This document shows, piece by piece, positions 26,351 to 32,392 of a DNA stretch of 32,392 bases. The stretch's first letter is position 1, and every line of letters begins with the position of its first letter. This stretch comes from an uncultured Solirubrobacteraceae bacterium. Lineage in GTDB: Bacteria; Actinomycetota; Thermoleophilia; Solirubrobacterales; Solirubrobacteraceae. The notes below the pieces were generated by a model. That model was not told where the DNA came from and ran no database searches. It saw only the letters and a list, made by a program, of their open reading frames with translations. The stretch is from positions 1 to 32,392 of the forward strand of contig CADCVR010000030.1 of NCBI GenBank assembly GCA_902806205.1. The letters are read 5' to 3'. The translations under genes and the position numbers were made by a program.

Positions 26351-26767
26351 TCACAGCTCGACGAGCACCGTGACGGGCCCGTCGTTGACCAGCGCGACCT
26401 CCATGTGCGCGCCGAAGCGGCCGCGCTGCGCCCGGAGCGCGTCGGCCACCCGCTCGTAGAGCGGCTCGGCGTGCCCGGGCCGCGCGGCCGCGACGTAGCT
26501 CGGCCGGTTTCCCTTCCCGACGTCCCCGTACAGCGTGAACTGCGAGATGACCAGGACCTCCCGGGCGCCGAGCGGCTCGTTCATCCGGCCCTGGGCGTCG
26601 GGGAACAGCCGCAGGCCGCCGATCTTCCGGGCGACGCGGTCGGCCGTCGCCGCATCGTCCTCGTGGGTGATCCCGAGCAGGACGAGCAGCCCCGCCCCGA
26701 TCGCGGCGACGGGCTGGCCATCGACGCTGACCGACGCCTCCGAGACCCGCTGGACGAGCGCGCGCAT
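26351..26767 (-). CDS. dtd: D-aminoacyl-tRNA deacylase
   Basis: Dtd removes D-amino acids (and glycine) wrongly attached to tRNA, a proofreading step in the cytosol. The 138-residue protein is full length and has the two catalytic motifs: SQFTLYGDVGKGNRPSY (about 75-91) and NDGPVTV (128-134, the Gly-cisPro motif). The N-terminus MRALVQRVSEASVSVDG is typical, so ATG 26767 with a G-rich SD is chosen over the frame opening at 26782. It lies 28 bases after the AEC transporter stop and is probably co-transcribed with it. Confidence 0.96.
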   Translation of the reverse strand: MRALVQRVSEASVSVDGQPVAAIGAGLLVLLGITHEDDAATADRVARKIGGLRLFPDAQGRMNEPLGAREVLVISQFTLYGDVGKGNRPSYVAAARPGHAEPLYERVADALRAQRGRFGAHMEVALVNDGPVTVLVEL

Positions 26768-26795
26768 CCCCCGCAGGGTCACACACCGCGACGGG

Positions 26796-27713
26796 TCAGA
26801 CCAGCGCCACGACGCTCGCGACGCCCACCACGAGCGCGGAGCTCCACGCGACGGCGGCGGCCGCGAGCTTCAGGTCGAGTCCGTACACGTGGGCGACCAC
26901 CAGGCAGTTGATCCCGCACGGCATCGCGGCCTGCAGCAGGTACGACGGCGGGAGGTCGAGCAGCACCGCGTCGGCCAGCAGCATCACCGCGGGCGCCAGC
27001 GTCAGGCGGACGCCGACGGCCGCCGCGACCGGCCGCGTGAGCGGCGGCGGGAACGAGAAGGTCCCGTCGGCCGCCTCGTGGCGCAAGTGGACGCCGAGGA
27101 TGAAGAAACCGATCGGGGCGAGGCCGAGCGCGGCAACGCGGCCGGCGTCGATGACCGCGTCCGGGACCGCGCTGTCCGGGACGATCAGCGCCACCACCAG
27201 CGCCAGCCCGGGGGGGTTGCGCAGGACGAAGCTGCGCGCACGTTCGCGGAAGCCCTCGCCGGCCTTCGTGCCGAACGCCGCGCCGACCCCGAAACCGAAC
27301 AGCAGGACCGCCGGGGCGGAGACGAGCGCGTCGTAGGCGATCGCCGGCCCGAGCTGGTCGGTTCCGAGCACGGCGGCCGACAGCGGCAGGCCGAGGTAGC
27401 CCGTGTTGGCGACCAGCGCCGCGCAGAGCACCGCGCCCAGCGCCGGCCGGTCGAGGCGCAGCACGCGGCGCCCGAGCACCCAGGCTCCGAGGGTCGCCAC
27501 TCCGAGCGCGACGTAGCCCAGCGCGAGCCCGATCCCGACCCCCGTGCTGAGCTCGAGCCGGTTGACGCCGCAGAACGTGATCAGCGGGAAGAGCGTGTAG
27601 AGCAGGATCTCCAGCGCGCGTCCCGTCGCCGATCGGGCCCGCGCGCCCCAGCGCCGCTCCGTCGCGACCCCCGCCCAGGCCGAGCCGACCACCGCCAGGA
27701 CGACCCACAGCAC
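26796..27713 (-). CDS. AEC-family (auxin efflux carrier-like) transporter
   Basis: This polytopic membrane protein of the AEC family in bacteria exports or takes up small organic acids or related compounds. The 305-residue product has about ten helices in two halves. The broken helices are near GLPLSAAVLG and QAAMPCGINCLVVAHVYG, the second being the conserved proline-containing region. The start is GTG 27713 (VLWVVLAVVGSAWAG). Transcription from galT upstream would have to pass the palindrome 27726-27842, whose near end is only 12 bases from this start. The substrate cannot be predicted. Confidence 0.9.
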   Translation of the reverse strand: MLWVVLAVVGSAWAGVATERRWGARARSATGRALEILLYTLFPLITFCGVNRLELSTGVGIGLALGYVALGVATLGAWVLGRRVLRLDRPALGAVLCAALVANTGYLGLPLSAAVLGTDQLGPAIAYDALVSAPAVLLFGFGVGAAFGTKAGEGFRERARSFVLRNPPGLALVVALIVPDSAVPDAVIDAGRVAALGLAPIGFFILGVHLRHEAADGTFSFPPPLTRPVAAAVGVRLTLAPAVMLLADAVLLDLPPSYLLQAAMPCGINCLVVAHVYGLDLKLAAAAVAWSSALVVGVASVVALV

Positions 27714-27725
27714 GGGTCGGGCTCA

Positions 27726-27842
27726 GTGCTCCGTTTCCGACGTTCCGTGGCAGCATCCGGGCGCCTTCGCCGGTCCGTCGTCGGACGCCACGGCGCGCCG
27801 ATCCGTCCCGGGCCCTGCGGCGGACCCTACGAATCGGAGCAC
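27726..27842. repeat. Intergenic palindrome family, middle-length copy (117 bases)
   Basis: The ends are GTGCTCCG (27726-27733) and CGGAGCAC (27835-27842). It matches the 16649 copy throughout but lacks its 47-base inner block. It lies between the GalT-like gene and the AEC gene. Its right end reaches 16 bases into the GalT-like coding sequence, giving that gene's last residues (CSDS) and its TAG stop (27827-27829). Confidence 0.88.
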
Positions 27843-28810
27843 GTGGCCAGCGGGCGCAGCTCGGCTGCCGCGCGCTCGGGCAACACCGGGTTGAGGTGCA
27901 CGCCCGTGCCGAGCTCGAGGCCACCTGGGGCGAACAGGCGCGGCAGCACGTCGATCCGCCAGCAGAAGCGCTCCGCGCCGCGAGGCGCCGTGCGCACCCA
28001 GAGCGTCAGCGGCGGTGGCGCCCCGAGGCGGGCCTCCAGCGCGTGAACCGCGCGGTGCAGGAGCGCGGCACCGAGCACCCCGGGCGCCTCGAAGCGCGGC
28101 GTGGGCGTCCGCGGCACGATCATGAGCTGGTAGGGGACCCGCGAGGCGTAGGGAGCGAGCATGACCGCCTCGTCGTCGTAGCCCACCAGGCGCTCGCGCA
28201 GGCGGACCTCGGCCTGCACGAGGTCGCCGAGCAGGTCGGAGCCCTGGGTTCGCGTCGCGTAGGCGCCGCACCGCTCGCGCTCGCGCGCGACCGCCGCCGG
28301 CACGAAGTCGAGTGCCCACAGCTGCGCGTGGGAGTGGGGTTGCGACGCGCCGCCGTCGGCGCCCTCGCTGACGTGCAGGTGCACGTGGGGCGCCTCGGCG
28401 TAGGCGGCCATCCGCTCACGCCAGAGCCCCATGGCCAGCACGAGCTCCTCCCGGGTCAGCGCGCCGAGCGTGGCCACGCGCCGCGGGGCGTTCACGATGA
28501 CCTCGTGGTGCCCGCGCGCCCCGGCGCTCGTGAACAGGTCGAGCGCGGCCTCCCGCGGCGGGTCCGGCGCGTCGGGCGTGAACGCGGGATACCGATTCTC
28601 GAATGCGCGCGCCGACCAGCCGCCGCCGGCGGCGACCGCCCGCGCGCGCTCGGGTGGCGTCCGGTCCTCGTGGCCCGGCGCGAACGGATCGCCGTCCGGG
28701 TCGATCTCGACGGCAGGAGGCAGCGGGGGGAACGCGCCGGGGCGGCCGGCCCGCGCCGGCACGAAGACCACGCGTAGACCGCTGAGCGGGTCGACCCGGA
28801 TTTCGCCCAT
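27827..28810 (-). CDS. GalT-like (HIT-fold) nucleotidyltransferase without zinc cysteines
   Basis: The protein resembles galactose-1-phosphate uridylyltransferase. It has RPGAFPPLPP, TPPERAR, FENRYPAFTPD, GHHEVIVNAP and the active-site HSHAQ (His159, His161, Gln163; classical form HPHGQ). The family's N-terminal CPFCPGNE zinc site reads DPFAPGHE, with Asp41 and Ala44 in place of the two cysteines. It may therefore be zinc-free or act on another sugar phosphate or nucleotide, and the galactose role is not certain. The start is ATG 28810 (MGEIRVDPLSGLRVV), 327 residues. Its last residues and stop codon lie in the palindrome 27726-27842. It lies 51 bases after the thioredoxin-like gene. Confidence 0.85.
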   Translation of the reverse strand: MGEIRVDPLSGLRVVFVPARAGRPGAFPPLPPAVEIDPDGDPFAPGHEDRTPPERARAVAAGGGWSARAFENRYPAFTPDAPDPPREAALDLFTSAGARGHHEVIVNAPRRVATLGALTREELVLAMGLWRERMAAYAEAPHVHLHVSEGADGGASQPHSHAQLWALDFVPAAVARERERCGAYATRTQGSDLLGDLVQAEVRLRERLVGYDDEAVMLAPYASRVPYQLMIVPRTPTPRFEAPGVLGAALLHRAVHALEARLGAPPPLTLWVRTAPRGAERFCWRIDVLPRLFAPGGLELGTGVHLNPVLPERAAAELRPLATCSDS

Positions 28811-28861
28811 CTCAGTTCCCGGGGGGCACGGCACGCGGGCATCGGGTCCGCAGGCGCGGCG

Positions 28862-29449
28862 TCATCGCGCCGGTGCGGCGTACTTCTCGATGTCGGCCCG
28901 CAGGTCGTCCGCGGAGAGATAGGGGCCCTGGCGGACGTGGGTCTGCCTGCCGTCGGCGTCGAAGAACGCGGTCGTCGGCCAGAAGGAGCCGGCGATACCC
29001 AGCGCCTCGACGGCTTCGAGCTTGGGATCGGAGATGTGGGGGAAGCTCGTCGGGAACTCCGCGAGGAACTTCGCCGCCGGCCCCGGGCCGTCTCCCGCGT
29101 CGACGCCGAGGAAGGCGACCTGCTTGCCGAGGTCGGCGCTCACGCGTTGAAAGGCCGGGAACTCCGCGCGGCACGGCCCACACCACGACGCCCACTTGTT
29201 CACGACGACCGGGTGGCCCTCGAGCGCCGCGAGCTCGCGTTTGGCCGTGGCCGCGGGAAGCAGTTGGTTGCCGCGGGCGTGAAGCCGCGCGAGGGGTGCC
29301 GGGGCGCCCGCGAGGCGCTCGCGTACCTCCGCGGGGCTGGGCGTCCCGTCGCTCGAGGGCCGCTCCGCCTCCGGGCTCTCCAACAGCCCCACCGTGACGA
29401 TCGCGCCGAGCGCGATGACCACGAGCAGCAGGAGGGGACGGCGGCGCAT
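28862..29449 (-). CDS. TlpA-like membrane-anchored thioredoxin
   Basis: This is an envelope thiol-disulfide protein that probably reduces or oxidises cysteines of exported proteins, or serves cytochrome c maturation. It has a signal anchor (about 5-22, LLLLVVIALGAIVTVGLL) and a linker. A thioredoxin fold follows, with VVVNKWASWCGPCRAEFPAF (the WCGPC redox pair) and a cis-Pro region near SFWPTTAFFDADG. ATG 29449 (MRRRPLLLL) is preferred over ATG 29455, because the TACCCT -10 (29458-29463) leaves only two bases before the latter and eight before the former. It gives 195 residues. No other cytochrome maturation gene is present. Confidence 0.92.
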   Translation of the reverse strand: MRRRPLLLLVVIALGAIVTVGLLESPEAERPSSDGTPSPAEVRERLAGAPAPLARLHARGNQLLPAATAKRELAALEGHPVVVNKWASWCGPCRAEFPAFQRVSADLGKQVAFLGVDAGDGPGPAAKFLAEFPTSFPHISDPKLEAVEALGIAGSFWPTTAFFDADGRQTHVRQGPYLSADDLRADIEKYAAPAR

Positions 29450-29457
29450 CGTCATCC

Positions 29458-29463
29458 AGGGTA
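29458..29463 (-). promoter_or_regulatory. -10-like element (TACCCT) for the thioredoxin-like gene
   Basis: TACCCT on the minus strand stands eight bases before ATG 29449. This spacing decides between two candidate start codons. Confidence 0.45.
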
Positions 29464-29494
29464 CGGCTTGCGGCGTGTTCGCCCGCGGGTGCGG

Positions 29495-29500
29495 TATCCT
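29495..29500 (+). promoter_or_regulatory. -10-like element (TATCCT) for the helicase transcript
   Basis: TATCCT would start transcription near 29507, only a few bases before the strong AGGAGG (29511-29516) of the leader ORF. It is divergent from the thioredoxin-like gene's promoter 32 bases away. Confidence 0.45.
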
Positions 29501-29524
29501 GGCCACAGTCAGGAGGCGACGTCG

Positions 29525-29671
29525 ATGGGAGGTCCCTCCTCCAAGCAGTTCCCGGGGTGGTTCCCGGGTCCTGGCTGGCGCGGAAGCGTTTCCGCTCAGC
29601 CCATTGAGTTGCCAGAGCTTCATGGCCGAGTCCACGAGCGTGGCGGCGCCCGCCGCCCTTCCCACTCCTGA
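29525..29671 (+). CDS. Leader ORF overlapping the helicase start
   Basis: This 48-codon ORF begins at ATG 29525, eight bases after a perfect AGGAGG. That is by far the best SD near the helicase, whose own ATG 29622 has only a weak AGAG. Its N-terminal part repeats aromatic Pro-Gly units (QFPGWFPGPGWRGS) coded by a TTCCCGGG direct repeat. GCGGAA/TTCCGC (29580-29595) forms a hairpin inside it. It ends 47 bases inside the helicase gene in another frame. It may be a translated regulatory leader whose ribosomes help or limit helicase synthesis. No family is recognised, and the second half looks like chance coding. Confidence 0.4.
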   Translation: MGGPSSKQFPGWFPGPGWRGSVSAQPIELPELHGRVHERGGARRPSHS

Positions 29672-32392
29672 GCAGATCGCTCAGGCCGAGCGCTTCACGC
29701 GCGAGCTCTTCCTGTACCCCGGGGAGGAGCCCGCTGCGGCGCTCGCCCCCGGCGGTCCCCGCCGCCGGGCGCTGGACCGTGCGCTCGCGGAGCTGGAGGA
29801 GGGCCTGACCGTCCCCTCCACGAAATGGCGCCGGCGCTACTCGCTCATGCTCGGCCTCGAGCGGGTGCTCTCCGACCAGGAGGTCGTGCTCGCCGACGGC
29901 ACGCCGCTGAACCCGCACCAAGTCGACGCGCTGTCGGGCACGCTCACCGCGCTGCTCACCCGCGAACAGGGCAACGGCAGCGCCGTCGCGCCGTCGTCGG
30001 CCGCGCCCGTGCTGGCTGTCGACGAGACGACGGCCTACGCCCCGGTTCCCGACGCGCAGCGTCCCGCTGTCCGGGTGGAGGCCGACGAAGAGCCTGAGTC
30101 CGACGAGGACGAGGACGACGAGGAGGAGGACCTCGACCTTGCCGAGGACGGTGAGAACGAGGTCGTCGCCGCGGCGCCGGAGGAGGAGGACGACGACGAG
30201 GAGGAGGACGAACCTCTGTCGTCCTCGGCGGGAGAGGACGAGGAGCCCGAGGATGAGTCGGACTCCTACGAGGACGACGACCCGGGCGGCTACGGCGACG
30301 TCGACGAGGACATCGACGACGGCGCCCTCGAGGATCCCAACGCGGGCAAGCGCTTCTGGTTCGAGCACGCGACGGGCGCGGGCAAGACCGTCGCGGCGAT
30401 GGGCTTCGTCGAGGCGTCGCGCACCGGCGGCGTGCTCATCCTCACCCACCGTCGCAACCTCGTCGACCAGTTCAACGACGAGCTCACCACGCGCGGCTAC
30501 GGCGACCGCATCTCGCCGCCACTGCTCGGCGCGAAGGACAACCTCCGCGCCGACGGCCCCGTCACCGTCGAGACCTACCAGTGGTTCGTCCGGAACGCGG
30601 GGGAGATCTCCGCGGTGTACACCGTGGTCATCTGCGACGAGGCGCACACCGCGCTCGGCGAGAAGACGAGCGCGGCGATCCGCGAGTGGACGGGCCCGAT
30701 CTTCGTCGGCATGACGGCGACGGGGGCGCTCATCGCGCGGCACGTCACCGACCTCTTCCCGACGCAGACGTCGCGCTTCGACCTCGCCCAGGCCGCGCGC
30801 CGCGGCGTCATCGCGCCCCTGCGCGGCATCCGCATCCCGCCGGGCCAGGGGGTGCGCTCGATCGCGAAGGTGCCGCTGCGCCGCGGCGAGGTCGACGTCG
30901 AGTTCGACCAGGAGATGCTGGCCGAGCTGCTCGACCAGGCGCCGTTCAACATGGCGATCGCCGACCTCTACAAGACGCGGTTCAACGGCGTTCCGGGAGT
31001 GCTGTACGCAGCAGGCGTCCGGCACGCCTACAACGTCGCCGAGGCGCTGCGCGAGGCGGGGATCAAGGCCCAGGCGGTCTCGGGCGAGACTCCGAAGCGC
31101 GAGCTCGCGTCGAGCCTGGCCGCCTACGAGCGGGGCGACATCGACGTGCTCGTCAACGCACAGCTGCTCGCGGAGGGCTGGAACTCCCCCCGTGCGACCG
31201 TCTGCATGCACCTGGCCCCCACGGCGTCCAAGCGCATCTACCAGCAGCGCGTGGGCCGCGTCACGCGCCGCCATCCGGGCAAGGAGGCGGGCGTCGTGGT
31301 CGACTTCGTCCACCCCGCGACGAAGAACGACGACCCGGTCATCACCCTCCACTCGCTGCTCGACCGCGACGTATACCGCGGCGGGGCGATCGTCGTCGGG
31401 CCCGTGCGGCGCGGTCGGGGCCGGCGCGTCCGCGTCGAGCGCCGCGTGGTGCCGGTGTGCGCGGAGGAGGAGCGCCGCCACGAGGTCTTCGAGCGCGAGC
31501 TCTGGCGCATCGCCGTCGAGTTCCTCGACTGGGGCGAGCAGCACATGTGGGCGGCTCTGGCGGGGGCACGCGTCGTGCCGTCGGGCTGGCGCCGCGCGCG
31601 GGCGATGCTCCACTTCGACAAGTCGGGCGAGCTCAAGAGCCGCTTCCTGATCACAGCGCTGGAGCGCAACAAGAACACCCAGCTGCGCATGCGCGCCCTG
31701 CAGGAGATCGCCGGCGGCAAGGATCCCGAGCCCTTCCAGCAGGCGGTCGACATCATCTCGACGTGGTCGCGCGACGAGCGTCGCGAGGGCGTCAAGCTCC
31801 TTCTGCAGGGCCTGGCCGAGCGCCGCATCGGCCGCCGCGACCAGGCCAACCAGTGGATCTGGGATCTCGCGGACATGACCCGCGACGTCCACGAGGAGTA
31901 CGCGGTGCAGCGCTGGCCGGAGACCAAGCGCCTGCTCGGCCTGCTCGTGAACTCGAGCGGCGGCGCCCATGCGCGCAACGCGCGGCGCCTCGTGCACGCC
32001 TCGCGCAAGCAGGACCGTCGCCTCAGCGCCGCGATCCTCGCTGCCGCCGTCGCGCACAGCCCGGAGGCGATGGAGGTCGTCCGCGGCGCCCGGACGCGGA
32101 TGGCGCGTAAGCCCAGCTCGCTGTCACGGGAACTTCTGCGCAACTTCCCCAAGGGCCGCGGGCGCCGTAACCGCCGCAGGAAGAAGGGCTCCGTCCACGG
32201 CGGACAGGTCACGCCGGGGGCGCCGCGCGACGAGACCGCCGTCCTGGCCGCGCAGGCCGCCGAGGCCGAGGCACGCGAGGCCCGCGCCCGTGAGGAAAAG
32301 TTCGTGACGCGCGCGGCCGGGGCGCAGGCGAAGGCCGCGGGCGCCTCGGAGGCCGAGGTGCTCGAGGCGATCTCGAGCGCGGCCGCCGCGCT
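29622..32392 (+). CDS. DEAH-box SF2 helicase with a long acidic insert (3' end beyond window)
   Basis: The frame is open for 923 codons to the window edge. Order: an N-terminal helical region (1-90); a Q-like motif LNPHQVDALSGTL (about 96-108); an acidic low-complexity block (about 151-240, 51 of 90 residues Asp or Glu). Walker A ATGAGKT (250-256), DEAH (339-342), the TAT motif (365-367) and a second RecA domain with NAQLLAEGWNSPR and motif VI QQRVGRVTRR (541-550) follow. Then comes an extended C-terminal region with SRFLITALERNKNTQLRMRA, a basic patch (GRGRRNRRRKK) and an Ala/Glu-rich tail. It should be an ATP-driven nucleic acid translocase or helicase of the type III restriction/RAD25-like group, with unknown target. 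ATG 29622 (MAESTSVAAPAALP) lies inside the leader ORF. Confidence 0.93.
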   Translation, partial: MAESTSVAAPAALPTPEQIAQAERFTRELFLYPGEEPAAALAPGGPRRRALDRALAELEEGLTVPSTKWRRRYSLMLGLERVLSDQEVVLADGTPLNPHQVDALSGTLTALLTREQGNGSAVAPSSAAPVLAVDETTAYAPVPDAQRPAVRVEADEEPESDEDEDDEEEDLDLAEDGENEVVAAAPEEEDDDEEEDEPLSSSAGEDEEPEDESDSYEDDDPGGYGDVDEDIDDGALEDPNAGKRFWFEHATGAGKTVAAMGFVEASRTGGVLILTHRRNLVDQFNDELTTRGYGDRISPPLLGAKDNLRADGPVTVETYQWFVRNAGEISAVYTVVICDEAHTALGEKTSAAIREWTGPIFVGMTATGALIARHVTDLFPTQTSRFDLAQAARRGVIAPLRGIRIPPGQGVRSIAKVPLRRGEVDVEFDQEMLAELLDQAPFNMAIADLYKTRFNGVPGVLYAAGVRHAYNVAEALREAGIKAQAVSGETPKRELASSLAAYERGDIDVLVNAQLLAEGWNSPRATVCMHLAPTASKRIYQQRVGRVTRRHPGKEAGVVVDFVHPATKNDDPVITLHSLLDRDVYRGGAIVVGPVRRGRGRRVRVERRVVPVCAEEERRHEVFERELWRIAVEFLDWGEQHMWAALAGARVVPSGWRRARAMLHFDKSGELKSRFLITALERNKNTQLRMRALQEIAGGKDPEPFQQAVDIISTWSRDERREGVKLLLQGLAERRIGRRDQANQWIWDLADMTRDVHEEYAVQRWPETKRLLGLLVNSSGGAHARNARRLVHASRKQDRRLSAAILAAAVAHSPEAMEVVRGARTRMARKPSSLSRELLRNFPKGRGRRNRRRKKGSVHGGQVTPGAPRDETAVLAAQAAEAEAREARAREEKFVTRAAGAQAKAAGASEAEVLEAISSAAAA

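Noticed and set aside
30061-30360. GAG/GAC-rich stretch as a possible frameshift or non-coding insertion in the helicase
   Set aside because: The reading frame is unbroken on both sides, from the Q-like motif to Walker A, and the codons give a clean acidic block, so it is part of the protein.
28812-32057. Minus-strand open frame of 1081 codons opposite the helicase and through the thioredoxin-like gene
   Set aside because: It is the mirror frame of the DEAH helicase, which has all its motifs. Runs of Leu/Val come from the acidic codons on the other strand.

Overview
The window is very GC-rich DNA, with GTG and TTG starts, many 1-13 base overlaps between genes and almost no SD-free spacer. 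The gene families point to an actinobacterium, most likely a member of Thermoleophilia (Solirubrobacterales type). These include a class E-like sortase, a PIG-V-like mannosyltransferase, OtsA, a short PyrE, a lone infA, and a DEAH helicase family with a long acidic segment. The class assignment is inference from gene content and not a database match. About 28 protein genes and one tRNA-Arg(CCT) are supported. The last gene runs off the right edge, and a proline-rich gene tail enters from the left edge.

Layout. (1) 1-5095, mostly minus strand: an envelope-stress cassette of response regulator, histidine kinase and HtrA-type lipoprotein protease, followed by trehalose-6-phosphate synthase. (2) 5121-7743, plus: a membrane protein with a decayed M28 peptidase domain, translationally coupled to a sortase. 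A small FlgM-like ORF (7843-8049) follows, behind a possible sigma-28-type promoter. (3) 7988-12383, minus: thiL, infA, a class A penicillin-binding protein and an MscS channel. (4) 12382-16481, plus: PIG-V-like mannosyltransferase, HAD hydrolase and CPBP protease packed as an operon, then an L,D-transpeptidase. (5) 16487-16812: two adjacent, different palindromic elements between convergent genes. (6) 16821-17907: a small membrane protein and pyrE sharing one bidirectional -10 element, then tRNA-Arg. (7) 18120-25018, plus: a complete dipeptide/oligopeptide ABC importer in the order permease C, binding protein, permease B, ATPase D, ATPase F, plus a lipoprotein. (8) 25096-29449, minus: nitroreductase, unknown protein, dtd, AEC transporter, GalT-like nucleotidyltransferase and TlpA-like thioredoxin. 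(9) 29495 to the end, plus: a leader ORF and a large DEAH helicase.

The most interesting non-coding signal is a family of long imperfect palindromes (16649-16812, 25041-25096, 27726-27842). All three have the same orientation, and each has its right end at or inside the stop codon of a minus-strand gene. They differ in length by loss of the middle, and one supplies the stop codon of the GalT-like gene. A second, unrelated nested palindrome (16487-16646) sits just after the L,D-transpeptidase stop. Many genes also show a TANNNT hexamer 6-10 bases before the start codon, which suggests leaderless or near-leaderless transcripts. Among proteins, the notable oddities are a helicase with a roughly 90-residue acidic block between its Q-like motif and Walker A, a GalT-like enzyme without its CxxC zinc cysteines, and an M28-like domain that has lost most metal ligands. 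I saw no CRISPR array, prophage, insertion sequence or rRNA.
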